A stretch of DNA of 64,000 nt from Diospyros lotus. Taxonomy: Eukaryota > Streptophyta > Magnoliopsida > Ericales > Ebenaceae. A program made the translations under genes and the position numbers. The stretch lies in assembly GCF_014633365.1 (NCBI RefSeq), contig NC_068352.1, positions 21,299,310-21,363,309 of the forward strand, read 5' to 3'. Within the stretch, counting starts at the first letter, position 1. The number at the start of each line of letters is the position of its first letter. Shown here piece by piece: positions 1 through 12,094 of this stretch. The notes below the pieces were generated by a model. That model saw nothing but the letters and a program-made list of their open reading frames with translations, was not told the DNA's origin and did not search any database.

Positions 1-1325
1 CTATAAAAGTGTTTTTCATACATAAATTCAGTTTAATGCATTGTTTTTCTAACTATCATTAAAATGTTATCTTGATTAGAATCATTTTAAAAGTCACATA
101 CTTCTATATTTTCATAACTGTTTTATAAACTCTTCATTTTAAATATAATTCTTTATCTTTATACCAAATCCGTTTGCATATCTTACATTTAGTTTTTATA
201 AAATATTTATGTTTTAATTTTGAATAAATTACATAAAAAAAAATTTAAGTATTAGTTTCACTACATATAAAAATTTATTTGAGATCTCCTAACTGCCTAA
301 TCATTTCTCATTGCATATGATTATTTCATATGTTTCAAACTAATTTCTATTTTTTCAAAAATGTCTCTTATATTATTTCTTAAATGCACACATTTTCATA
401 TTAATATGAAAATGTTAGGTATTCATTAAATACAAGCTTTAAAATTAGAAATACAAATATAATGTTATAAAATTTAATTTTGTAAATGAAATATTAAATA
501 TATATATAATTTAATAAATATACAATTTTCTGTTGTAAAAATAGTGTTTTAAATATTAATATTTATCAAAATATTTTATTTTCATATAAAAATTAATTTA
601 TATGAAATTAATTATATTTTCACATTTATATGATTTAATTTAATTAATGAAAATATTTTATTTTTTAATTTTTACATTCTAACCTCATTTAAGATAATTA
701 AATTTTAATATAATTTTATTTAAATAAAATATATATTTTTTAAATTAAAAATATATTTTAGTGAGGGTTACGTCACTAATTAAATTTTAATTTTATTTTA
801 TTTAAATAAAATATATAAATTTTTTAAATTAAAAATATATTTTAGGGACGGATTCCTATCGCTAATTAAATTTTAATTTAATTTAATTTAAATAAATATA
901 TAATTTTTTAAAATTAAAAATATATTTTAGTGACAAGGTTCTCGTCACTAATTAAATTTTAATTTAATTTTTATTTAAGTAAATATTTAATTTTTTTAAA
1001 TTAAAAATATATTTTAGTGATGGTTCCTGTCGCTAATTAAATTTTATTTTAATTTAATTTAAATAAATATTTAAATTTTTTTAAATTAAAAGTATATTTT
1101 AGTGATGGTTCTTGTCGCTAATTAAATTTTAATTTAATTTAATTTAAATAAAATATATATTTTTTTAAATTAAAAATATATTTCAGTGACAAGTACCCCC
1201 GTCCCTAAATTTTAGCAACGCCAGTTTTAGTGACGGATTTTTTTCGTCACTAAATTTTTTTGTGATAGATTTTCTTATTTTAATGATTTATTCTCCCATC
1301 ACTAAATTACAGATTTTTTGTAGTG
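1..1325. mobile_element. Non-autonomous CACTA-like transposon, right end (left end off window)
   Basis: The segment ends at 1311-1325 in agattttttgtagtg, whose complement CACTACAAAAAATCT is a CACTA (En/Spm) type terminus. Inside it are many short inverted motifs of the form agtgacgg...cgtcactaa, as expected for subterminal transposase-binding repeats. No coding sequence is visible. The other end lies outside the window, so length and TSD cannot be tested. Confidence 0.5.
761..1200. repeat. About 85-bp tandem repeats carrying gtgacgg/cgtcac motifs
   Basis: Six diverged copies start near 761, 845, 930, 1017, 1102 and 1186. Each has a gtgacgg-like motif, a short spacer, cgtcactaatt or cgctaatt, and then a long A/T run. 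They look like expanded subterminal repeats of the CACTA-like element that contains them. Confidence 0.7.
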
Positions 1326-2960
1326 ATCCATCCTTGCCAACAACATAGTTTTTATTTTTCTTTTACGAAAAATATTCACTATAGAACAATGTTTTCGAGA
1401 ATATAAAGTACAAAAGAAAACATGCCATTTTTTGCACCAATGAAAGCAAATCTAAAATATAATAGGAGGTGATTATTCCACCACTTTATCTAATAGCTAG
1501 TACACTAGATCACATACAAGTGGATGGTTGATGAAGATCTTACACCTTTTCAGCAATGTTTTGAAAATAGATGTTGATTATACAAAGATGCGAGCTAGGG
1601 ACTTAATTAATAACTGAAATGCATAATAAATTGTATGAGAATTGTTTAAAACCTAGGGAAGATAGTATGGGTGCATTTAGATAGGGAAAATCAAAAGGAA
1701 CTCTAAAACAAAAAAATCAACGAAGGCACCTACTAAAATAACAATTGGTGCATTTAAGGAATTAGATTTTTATTTAAATAGGGAGATGGTTTCTCTGAAG
1801 ATGAAATTAATAATTTTAATCTTTTGCCTCGTTGCTGTTGAAACCAATATACATATTCAGTTTTGGTTTTTATGGTTCGCAAGTACTAATCCTTTTATAA
1901 TGCCCATAATATCATTAGAGTTTGTTTTTTTCTGCATGTGACAGAGTGTTAGATCCAAAAAGGTAAGATTGTCAGCAAAAACACTATAAATGTGGTTTTC
2001 CTTTTGGCTCGATTTGGAATTCGAACAACAAATGATTGAGTTAGTAGATGATTCAAGTAAAGATGAGCTTAACGACTAAAGGAAGTGTTGCTACAATTGC
2101 AAAGCCAATATTGCGCATTCTTTTTTGTACTCAATAATCAAAAAGGTGTAGAATTTTTATTTATTGTTGTATTAACTCAGGTTTAAGGTAGGGATCTTGC
2201 TGTGACAAAGGATTCATAAAAGTTTTCAAACTCTTGTAAAAAGCTAATAATTAAGTAAGGTTGATAGTTCCTATAAAAAGTTAAGAGAATCATTTTTAAT
2301 GAACTTCTTCAACTGCATCTTACTTTCTTGCATTTGGTTGTATAATTATTAACATAACATATAATTATATTTAAAATTATAAATGACTTAGTGTGTTTTA
2401 AAATTTAAATTACCTAATAGTAATATGTATATTTATTTTAACTATTCAATAATATATATATAATTCCCAACTTCACATTTTGAATTTCCACAAAAAATTT
2501 ATATCTTGTAATTACCTTAAAAAATCTAAATACATAAAATTTTTCAAAACATTTTTATTTTCCACAAAAAATGAGTTGACCCATTTGGCTTAACCTGTGC
2601 CTTGGGTTTGGCCTAGCTACACAATGTGAGCTCATGGGCCAATGTCTAGCCTTAGCTTTCGATAACGAACCGAGCACAACTCAACTCAAAAACTAGCTAG
2701 TATGGTCCAATTAATTCTCCCCCTCCACCTTCCTCTCCCCAATACACATGCACCTTTAAAGATACAATCGAGATTCCAACGAACTTAACATGCACTTGAA
2801 CCTCATTATGGGGTTTGGCATTGGAAAAACTCCACTGAGGTTCATTTCATTCCTTCCCCCCTCCCCCTTTCTATCTATTTCTTTTATATAGGTTTAATGG
2901 TAGTGGGTAATTGGTGATAGCGGTTAATTGCTACCAATAATTTTTTGTTTTGTTCTATTC
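1326..2960. other. Intergenic, no gene recognised
   Basis: AT-rich sequence without a convincing open frame or a repeat boundary. Only simple A/T runs and a C/T-rich patch near 2720-2870 stand out. Confidence 0.6.
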
Positions 2961-2975
2961 CTTCTATGTGATTAT

Positions 2976-3002
2976 GAGAGAGAGAGAGAGAGAGAGAGAG
3001 GG
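2976..3002. repeat. (GA)n microsatellite
   Basis: About thirteen GA dinucleotides followed by a short G run. Confidence 0.9.
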
Positions 3003-3480
3003 GGGTAAAATATTTATCTTATCCCATTTCTATTTATTTGTAAAATGTGATGAGTACTTTTTGTAATTTGGGAAAACTCAAGAATAGTTATTGTAATTTA
3101 TTCTTTAATTAGTAATTAATTAAAAAATATAAAATATTTAAATTGTTTAAAGGTTTAATTAAGGGTATGAGAATACCATTTATATGCATGATATAAAGAC
3201 ATTAAATTCTATGTAAGGAGTAAAATATCACAAGAGACATTTACAATTGAGATTGATACATTTACATTTGAGATTGATAACTTTGACCTGAAATTCAAAT
3301 TTGATTGTGATTGATACATTTATAATTGAGAATCATCTTCACGACTCATCAAGATTTATTATTTTTTCGTGACATATCTTCTTATTAGAATATGGATTTG
3401 TTTTAATTTTTTTTTATCACATCTATAGATTAATAGGTAAATTTATAAATGGATGACCAATACCTTAGAATTACTATAAT

Positions 3481-3692
3481 AATATTATCATGGTGATATT
3501 TTGTTATTTTTACTTGTAATTTTTTTCAATTTGAATTTTTTACATAAATCTAATTTTGTGTTCTTTTGTATGTTTAATGGTTTCATCGTGCTTTGTTTTC
3601 GATCCTAAATTCTTATAAGACTTGCTTGTGTGTCTTCACTTATTATCTCTCTCTTTTTGCCTCTCTCTCTCTCTCTCTCTCCAGCTCACAAC
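3481..3692. repeat. Dispersed repeat, copy 1 (pairs with 11155-11371)
   Basis: About 210 bp aligned almost throughout with 11155-11371 in the same orientation. Shared landmarks are gatattttgtt, ttacataa, gttcttttgtatgtttaat, catcgtgctttgtttt (cattgtgctttgtttt in copy 2), cctaaattcttata, a (CT)n tract and tcacaacc. The two copies bracket the hAT element. Identity of the repeat is unknown. Confidence 0.8.
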
Positions 3693-4591
3693 CTTATCAC
3701 ATCTATATTTCTCGACTCCTTTCCAAGTCTTAGTTGATGGTTGAATGATCTTGCAGAAGATGACTATAGCGATGGATGTACCAGTATCCAGAATATTAAT
3801 TAAAATATATATATATATATATTAATTGGTTTTTCCTTTATTGTTGTTTGTTTGATTTAATTTTAGGCTCTCTAGTGTGGGTTTGATTTCGATGTCTTTG
3901 GAGCCTTCTGTGTTGATTGTTGACTTATTGTTTATTGTGTTTAGTTGACAGTCTTGTTCTTCAGGCGTTGTTTTGTTTTTGATTTTTCTTGGAGGTTGAA
4001 GTTTCCCTACCCTGGTTTGAAGTTTCACTAGCTTGAGCTTTATCTCCGTGCATTCATCATATTCTAATGTTTTCAATATAAGCATTTTCAAACTAAATGG
4101 CATAGCATTTCATCCATAACAGTGAAATAAGATTTCAACGAGTCTACAACACGTACGTACGTACGTGTACGTTGGCAAATAAGATTTTGGATGTGATATC
4201 ATGGCGGTCATCACCCGTTCAAGTCTTCTGTTATTTTTAATTACTATTACGTACGTTTACATACATTGAATTATACGTACATTTACTAATATATTAATTA
4301 AGAATTCTAAGGTAAACAGTGTCTTTGAACTCCCTACAATCTCAGTCTCTAATTAATTTTGTTCTAAGCACGTGCCAATACTTTCTATTATTGTGTAAAT
4401 TGTTTGACAATTTCGATAATTATTCGTAATTTTAGCAGCACAGAATAAAGATGAATATTATCTCCTATTGACTAAAAGATTAATATTATCTTTAGTATAC
4501 TAAATATTAAGAAGTAATTAATAGCCAATAAATATAAATATGCCTTGTTTTGTGTCACTAGATAGAAACAGTACTATTGCATGTTTTATTA
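3693..4591. other. Intergenic; microsatellites only
   Basis: Contains an (AT)n run at about 3803-3822 and an ACGT-rich run at 4150-4172. An open frame on the minus strand (3822-4103, 93 codons) is lysine-, asparagine- and threonine-rich and matches no family I recognise. I do not call it a gene. Confidence 0.55.
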
Positions 4592-5542
4592 ATTAGGGTT
4601 AGGGGTGAGCATTCGGTTATAATCGAACTGAATCGCTCGATTTTAACTAATTGAACTGAATCGAACTTAAGGATATAATTGAACCGAACCGACTTGATAC
4701 ATTAATCAAAATAACTGAAACTGAACTAATCGATTTGGACTTTAAACTAACTGAACCAAAAATCGAACTAAAAACACAGCCCAAAAACCGAATCGAACCA
4801 GATCAAATATAAACAAAAAAAACGATTTAACCGACACACATCTTCCAAATCAATTTAACCAAACTGCATCATGAGATTTTTGGGTGAAAAAAACATATTC
4901 GTTGTCACTAGACTCAATACTCCATCAAAAACTAATATTAAACTAAAAAAAAATCTAATTGACATAAAACATTCATTCAATTCAGTACAGCACTGGAACT
5001 TCAACACCCATTCAAACCATCAACAAGTATAATTTTAATTTTAACCAATCTTCAACAGAAACCTAGGGCACACATCTAGAAATGATAGAAATGCCTTCAA
5101 TCTAGGAGTACATAGAACTGAAAAATGGAGAAAACTAAAAAATATTATAACTAATAAACAAAATTCAGATCCCATGTACAATTCATGCCTTCATTTATTA
5201 TAAAAATGATAGAAATGCCTTCAATCTAGGAGTACATAGGACATCCATTAAACAATAAGTTAATAACAACACAATTCATGCTTCCATTTTATTCTCATTT
5301 TACCACAAGTGAAGTAAATTAGGTTTCTAGAAAACCCAACCCAACAAAAGACCAAAATCATAATTGCAAAAACCTAAAAAAGACCAAAATCAGGCAATCT
5401 TTGCAGTCATAAGCCTTAAGATCACCAAAAAAGCTACCATTAGGCATTCACTCATAGTTAAACTTAAAAGCAAATAAGCAATACAAACATAAAAGAGCGT
5501 TGCATGTTTAAAACAAGAATCCATACCAGTAATTCAAACTGT

Positions 5543-7040
5543 CACTACAAAAAAATTAATTTTTTGCAGCCGTTTTACAAACAGCCACAGAACATGGTGT
5601 TTTGCAGCGATTTTCTTAAAATTTGGCAACGATTTTTTAAAATTGCTGCGAAATTCATTAAAACATTTAATTTTGTGGTGGTTTTCAAAGAATCATCGCT
5701 AAATTTAAAAATAATTGAATTAAATTTTGAGCGATATCTCAAAAATCGTCGTAAAATTCATTAAAACTTTAAATTTAGCAGTGATTTTTGAGAAACTACC
5801 GCTAAATTAAAAAATAATTAAATAATTAAAATTAAAATAAAATTTGCAGCGATTTCAACAAATCGCCACAAAATTCATTAACAAATTGAATTTAGAGGCA
5901 ATTTTTGAGAAATTGCCGCAAAATTAAAATTAAAATAATATTTGCAGCGATTTTGACAAATCGTCGCAAAATTCATTAAAAAATTGAATTTAGCAGTGAT
6001 TTTTTAGAAACTGCCGCAAAATTTAAAAAATAATTAAATAATTTAAAATTAAAATTCAATTAACATATGCAGCAATTTTTAAAAATCGTAGTAAAATTCA
6101 TTAAAAATTTAAATTTAACGACAATTTTTGAGAAATTGCCGCTAAATTCAAAAGAATTTAAATAACTTAAAATTAAAATTAACATTTGGGGAGGTTTTTA
6201 TAAACCGTCGCAAAATTCATTAAAAAATTAAATTTTGCTTAAGAAAATAACTAAAAATTAAATTAATAAGAAGAAATATAAAATCTTAAAAATAAATTTA
6301 AAATTTAATTTAAATTAAGCTCAAAATTCATTAAAAAGTTTAATTTAAAAAAATAAAAATAAATTAACAAAATTTTAATAATTTTTAAAAAATATATGAA
6401 ATCTTCTTTTTATTTTTTTAATCAATTAAATTATTTAATTTAACTAAATTAATTTATTTTTAATTTATTCTATTATTCTTTTAAAAAATAATCAATTAAT
6501 ATATGTTTTTAATATTTATTAAAAAATATAAAATATAATTATGAAAAGTAGTGGTTAGATTAGTATATAATTTATATACGTGCATATATGTCAAGAAGGC
6601 TTCGCAAATTAGACGGTTCGCACGCTTGCACACGTAGAAGAGATCCTGGGTTCGAAACAAGGGGAGGGGAAGGTTGGGAATTAATTTCCAGTATCGCCAC
6701 GTGGCGCGCGAACATGCGGCCACGTGGTGTGCAAGGGCTAGGCACGTGCGCAAGCGTGGGCAAACCGGCCACCCAAGCCTAAAATTAATTTTTTTTTTTA
6801 ATTTTTGTTGAGATTTTTAAATCACCACTAAAATTAAAAATTTAATTTTTTTTTAAATTTTTGCAGCGATTTCGAAACCCCCGCTAAATAGTATAAAAAT
6901 CGCCTCTAAATCGCTTATTTTGTGGGGGTTTAAGAACCATCACAAAAAAAATATAATTAGCGACGGTTACTCTGGCAGTTGCTGAAAATTACCGCTAAAT
7001 GCGAAAAAAATTGCTGTTAAATGCCAATTTTTTTGTAGTA
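5543..7040. mobile_element. CACTA-like non-autonomous element with subterminal GCAGCGATTT repeats
   Basis: Starts with CACTACAAAAAAATT and ends with aatttttttgtagta, an inverted match with one changed terminal base. Between the ends lie many copies of a motif like gcagcgatttt...aaatcgccgcaaaattcatt, in alternating orientation. A 3-bp TSD is not evident. There is no transposase frame. A GC-rich core (6590-6780) contrasts sharply with the AT-rich arms. Confidence 0.65.
6698..6748. promoter_or_regulatory. Cluster of three CACGTG (G-box) palindromes
   Basis: Perfect CACGTG hexamers at 6698-6703, 6721-6726 and 6743-6748, the first inside GCCACGTGGC. They sit in the GC-rich core of the CACTA-like element. 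CACGTG is the plant G-box bound by bZIP and bHLH factors. Whether it acts here is unknown. Confidence 0.45.
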
Positions 7041-7613
7041 CACAATTCCAAGATATAATACTAGAACTGGAAGCCCATGCCGCCCATCGCAATTGCCTCC
7101 CTTGTTGAAGGATGTGAACAAACTTTAGATAATCTGATCAAATCAAACAAGTGATTGGAGATGTGGGTTTGAGATAAAAATGCAAAAGAACATAAACAAT
7201 AGCTAAAAACATAAATAACTAGATATTAGAAAACATAAACAACTAGATATTAGAAAACATATATACTTATAAATGGGTGGGGGAAAAGCCGATGGCGAAG
7301 GCAAGGTGAAGGTTAGTCAGTGACATATGGTTCGATGCTTCGACGAGTGTGTGGTGACTTTCGGGCTATCGGGTGTAGGAGGGCTGGGTGTTGGGTGGGG
7401 GAGAAGTCGACGATGAGGTGAAGATTGACAATAGGTAAAGGGGTGAGACAGTCTCAGCTTGAGCTATTGGGTGTGTTGCGCAAGAAGAAGAAAGCAATGA
7501 ATGGACAGGACTTGGGTTTAGGTAGCGCGAGTCATTAAGTTCGGTTTTGCGATTATTTTTTTCCAAATATCCGAACCGAACCAACTAATTGAAATATTTG
7601 CAAAATGCTAATC

Positions 7614-10287
7614 TGTAAGAACCCATATTTTTGTAAGGTTGCCATGTAATTTAGGCAAGTTTAGAATACCGAAAAATTGATTTGATAGCAATTATAAGTA
7701 CCGAATTGACTGCAGGGAATGTCTCGAAATGAAATTGTCTAAGAAAAATGATATGGTCTTGATGAGCATCCTGAGATAGAATTTATGGTATCAAAAGAAA
7801 TCGAATCGGGAACGATTTTCGGTACAGCTAAAATACAAGTGTTATTTAGGCTGCAAAATCGAATTATCGTAGGGAACTTCCGAGAAATCAACAGAAACCT
7901 GAGGGGGCTCCGGTTTTTCGTAATGAGCAACCCTTCAGTGATTTTGGAATGAAACGATAGCCCGGTGAGGACACTGGGGTAAATTTGTCCAAATCGAGTA
8001 ACCTTAAAGTTATTAATTTTGAATTTTCAGTATTGAAATGTAATTTAATTCAAGGTTTGAGGCATAGTTACAATTAAGGAATTGTACAAGTGTAATAGGA
8101 ATGAAATTTGGGGTTTAATGTGTAATTTTCCTTAGTTTAAAGTGTAATATATAGTTTATATATATATATATATGCATACGCGTGCTGTGTGTGCCATACC
8201 TTGCAAAACTCACCATGGCCTGCAATCTCCATGCTCTGGAAACATGGTGGCTATAATTTAAGTGTGCTATACGCAAAGAAGGTATGGGCAAGATAAGCGT
8301 GAGGCATTGGAAATGGCTATAAAAGGGGGAGGAGATGGAAGCACATGGAAGTGAAGAAGAGAGCAAGCAGTGGCTTCTCTCTGGAAATCAAATGGCTGAG
8401 AAAGAGGTAGAAAGAGAGCTCGTGAGATCGAGGAAAAGAGAGAGGGAAAAGAGATTGAGAGAGAGAGCTTAGGCCGGAGTCGGCCAAAGCTAGCTGCAAC
8501 AACTCGCGGCAGCCATGGCCGCGAGCTTTCAGCAATTCGAGCGAAGCGACAGCGAGCTGGGCATCCGGATGTGATGGAGACCGGTCAAGGCAGCAACTCG
8601 GTGGCTCGAGGAGGCGCGAGGGTATGGCACGGATGGTTGGTAAAGCTGGTGGCGACCAGAACCAACGAAGTTACGGCCATGGTAGCCATGGCCACTAGCT
8701 GAGTAACTGGACGTGAGGAGCTGCAGCGACAGACGGCGACTCCTCATGGTGTAGTGCGGCGGTGCGTGGCACAGGTGCTGGGCGAATGGTGGCGAGGCTC
8801 ACGATGGCCGGCCACGCAAGGTGCATCGGCTGGCCATGCGTAGGTCGCGAAGAAGAAAAAGAAAGAAAAGAAAAAGAAGAAAAGGAAAAAGAAAAAAGAA
8901 GAAGAAGCATGGCTATGCACACAAGAGCACAGGCAGGAGGAAGAAGAAGAACAAAAGAAAAAGAAAAAAGAAAAAAAAAGAAAAAAAATAGAGAAAAATG
9001 TCCAAAAATCCTAGAAAATTTTAGAAAAAAATAAGATTTAGAGATTTATTAATATTTCAGAGATTCTGAGATAGAAAATGGTCCGGGCACGCTTTTCAAG
9101 GATACGACATGCATATCAAAGAAGTTTAAGAGGCTAAGTTAAGGTAAATAAAACTTTTTTAGAAAATTTTAGAAATTCAGGAATATTATTTTATGAATTG
9201 TCATAGTGAAATATTTGAGAAATATTTAATTTGGATTTATTGAGGAAAAATAGGCAAAAATAGAGAAAAAAATAAAGAAAATGTAAGAAATTATGAAAAA
9301 ATAGGTTTTAATACTTATTTAAATAAATATGGTGATTAGGATGTTTTGAAACTTAAATTGAAGTGACTTGGGCGAATTTTGAGGTTGGCACACAAATCGA
9401 AGTGATGCACGAATTTCGAGGCAAGACGTGAATATCAAGGTAGCTCGATAAGCTTGAAAAGGTAAGTGGTACGTGCGAACTGGATTTAGTTTTATGGAAA
9501 ATACTTGGTTTGTAGGTGATTTATATTTCAAACCCCGATCCTCGAGAATGTTTTCATCATATTGACATGCCCTGATATGTATCCATCACGTAGACTACAT
9601 ACATGACATGACTATAAAATGTATATGTACACGTTGAAATCATTGATCACATGCATGTTGTCCATTTGGGACTACGAACTGGCACCGCTACTTTACCAAG
9701 GATGCCTCCATACACCCCAGTTTCGAAAGAGGTGGCCGTAAAAATGGGAGTAGTAGGAAGGGCGCAGTTAACCCTTACGATGAAATAAGATATTGCATAC
9801 ATACATGATAAAATATTTTTGTACCCTTACTTAGATGATTCATCATCTAACTTAGGTTTTGCCACTAGAATATTCAAACGTTCTAGATAGAGATTGTAGC
9901 AGACACGAGGATGAATGAGACATGAAATGACACTTAGCAACGTGCATGATGAATTAAATGAAGAATGAAGAATGGAATATATGTAATGTAGCCCATGTAT
10001 TTAAGTTCTGCTACTTTGAATTCTGAACGTTTTGAGGAGTGATGATGTATATCCTTATTTATGGTTAATGAAGATGTAAGGATTGATTTATGATCAATGT
10101 TAAGATGTCAGATTCGATCTTTATTTCTGTATTTGATGTGTATAATGATTCTCTTTCGAGAAAATGTATGAAAATTTTGTAGTAGATATGAGGAATGATA
10201 TGATTTAGCTTTAAGTTTGAAAGAAAAAAAAATAGTATCCCAAAATTGTCCAAATTTATAACACGCCCGAAAAAATGAGACGTTACA
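7614..10287 (+). mobile_element. Solo gypsy LTR (copy F), 2674 bp, TSD TAATC
   Basis: Begins TGTAAGAACCC and ends GACGTTACA, with TAATC directly repeated on both sides (7609-7613 and 10288-10292). It resembles, in the opposite orientation, the LTR pieces at 27101-29579, 31984-32335 and 41500-42288. Shared landmarks include the start TGTAAGAACCCATATTTT and the block around gatgattcatcatcta. No gag or pol is present, so it is a product of LTR-LTR recombination. It lies inside the hAT element and is therefore younger than it. Confidence 0.85.
8318..8325 (+). promoter_or_regulatory. TATA box of LTR copy F
   Basis: TATAAAAG followed by a G run, about 700 bp into the LTR in the element's own orientation. 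It is followed by GA-rich sequence resembling a retroelement leader. It probably marks the U3/R boundary. Confidence 0.5.
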
Positions 10288-10398
10288 TAATCGAACCTGA
10301 ACTGCTCACCATGAATAACTGAACCAAACCGATCGAATCGGTCGATTCAATTTGGTTAAATCGATTAGACCAATTTTATGCACACCCCTAATTAGGGT

Positions 10399-11154
10399 AG
10401 TGTTAACTATTACTTTAAAAATAATTTACCAAAAATTAAAAATGTTTTTAATTGTTCAAATTATAAATACTTTTATATAGCAACAACTGTGTATTTTTAA
10501 AATCTATAAGCACTTTTTATACATAACAAAAATATTTATAATTTTTCAAAAGTAATTATAAAAAGTGTTATTAATTCTTTCAAGATATAATTACAATCTT
10601 ATATATATCCTACTAGCTAGCTAGCTCTGGAATTTGGTGCCCGATGTTGGGAAGATAGGGACCTGAGCTGTTCATTTCTTGGAAACATCCTATATATAAA
10701 TGCACGTGTTGAACGGAAATTAAAAAAAAAAAAACCTTGAAAATGTTATATGATGCCATGAATGGCGGATGGTCAGCATGAATGGCGGATGGTCAGCTTG
10801 CCCTACGGACTTTCCCTCTCTCACTTGGGACTCCTCTTTTTTTCCCAAGTCAAAGATGCTGAAACAGACTTTAAGAAAACTCAAATCCTTCGTGTTACCA
10901 ATCAAAGGATCTAACCAATAAGTGGAAAGAATATATAACCGGCAACATCAACTGACTAAAAACAAAATCAATAAGAAAGATAAATGAATGAAAAGATCTC
11001 GAACCAAACAAACACCCAAATTGGACTACAAAATTCTTTACTTGATCTAGATAATATTTTGATGATGTATATCTTAACACACATTTTTAATAAAGTATTG
11101 ATGATATTAAACTTAAAAGATTTTTGATATTATTACAGTAATAAAATTACTGTA
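10399..11154. other. Intergenic, no gene recognised
   Basis: AT-rich. A 20-bp direct tandem duplication built on catgaatggcggatggtcag lies at about 10757-10797. No supported frame. Confidence 0.55.
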
Positions 11155-11313
11155 ATAATATTATTATAGTAATATTTTGTTCTTTCTACTTGCAATTTTT
11201 TTTAATTTGAATTTTTTACATAAGTGTTTTATGTTCTTTTGTATGTTTAATAATTTCATTGTGCTTTGTTTTATATCCTAAATTCTTATAGGACTTTCTT
11301 GTGCGTCTTCACT

Positions 11314-11359
<46 letters not shown>

Positions 11360-11371
11360 CGCGTTCACAAC
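11155..11371. repeat. Dispersed repeat, copy 2 (pairs with 3481-3692)
   Basis: Same orientation and same landmark order as copy 1, with an expanded (CT)n tract near 11310-11356. It lies about 700 bp beyond the 3' end of the O-methyltransferase gene. Confidence 0.8.
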
Positions 11372-11985
11372 CATTGAATTAGTATCAAACATTCTTTCTA
11401 ATAGAGATTTATTTCAGAATTTAGAAAATCAATAAATCAGTTCAAAGTTTTGTACTGAAAATAATTATTCTAAGAATTAAGCTGAATCGCTATTATCAAT
11501 GAAGCAAAAAGTAAATCACAAATTTGGAGCAATTTATATGCCTAATGGATGAAATATATTTCCTGCAAGAATTATAAATTAAGATTGGTGTATTTAGAAC
11601 AAGCAACTAACGTCAATTTTCCTTGGTATGCGTTACGTGTATCATTTTTTCATCTAAGGTATAATTGTAGTCATTATTATTGTTGTTTTTAACTTCTTAT
11701 TGGTTAAGCCAATTGTATATTCTATTAAAACCTATATAAAGGACAAATTAGACAACAACAAAAAAAAAAAAAAATGATCCTGCTCATTGTCAATCTCGTG
11801 TAGATGTACACAATCATGCAGGTGTAGGATTTGGACAAAAACACATTTATAATTATGCAAATATATTGGTCATAATGTAGGGCTCCCCATTCCCAATCTT
11901 ATTTAGTACAAATCCATGACATGATCAAGAGTTACATATAAATAGACCTTAAAACATTTGCCTATTTAGTGAAACAACTCTATAT

Positions 11986-12022
11986 GTTGACTTCATCAAG
12001 GGCATGCCTCAATGATCATCAA
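11986..12022 (-). pseudogene. Relic of a second O-methyltransferase C-terminus
   Basis: About 35 bp matches the sequence around the stop codon of the neighbouring OMT gene (12084-12119). Read on the minus strand it gives I-I-E-A-C-P-stop, against L-I-E-A-Y-P-stop in the gene. It lies about 97 bp downstream in the gene's orientation. The simplest reading is the last trace of a duplicated final exon. It is short, so a local slip duplication is possible. Confidence 0.45.
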
Positions 12023-12094
12023 ACTTAGATGAATGAACTATAACAAGCTTTTACACTTATTTAACGTGAATAGTAAATAGAAAGTGTTGATTTA

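Larger units (their letters stand above)
4600..10390. mobile_element. Non-autonomous hAT element with two nested insertions
   Basis: The left end reads TAGGGGTGAGCAT and the right end ATGCACACCCCTA, which form a terminal inverted repeat. Both sides are flanked by the same octamer ATTAGGGT (4592-4599 and 10391-10398), the 8-bp TSD typical of hAT. Subterminal sequence is rich in aaccgaac/gattcggt motifs. Removing the CACTA-like insert (5543-7040) and the solo LTR with one TSD copy leaves about 1.6 kb of native element without a transposase frame, so it is non-autonomous. A 36-bp direct repeat lies inside it at 5080-5115 and 5204-5239. Confidence 0.85.

Noticed and set aside
3822..4103. 93-codon minus-strand frame
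   Set aside because: Low-complexity Lys/Asn/Thr content, no domain, no splice or promoter context.
6640..6665. tRNA gene suggested by GGTTCGAAAC
   Set aside because: No acceptor stem, anticodon arm or D arm can be folded around it, and no clear A box was seen.
8762..9034. 90-codon Lys/Glu-rich frame inside LTR F
   Set aside because: It is a translation of a GA-rich LTR leader and is not conserved in the other LTR copies.
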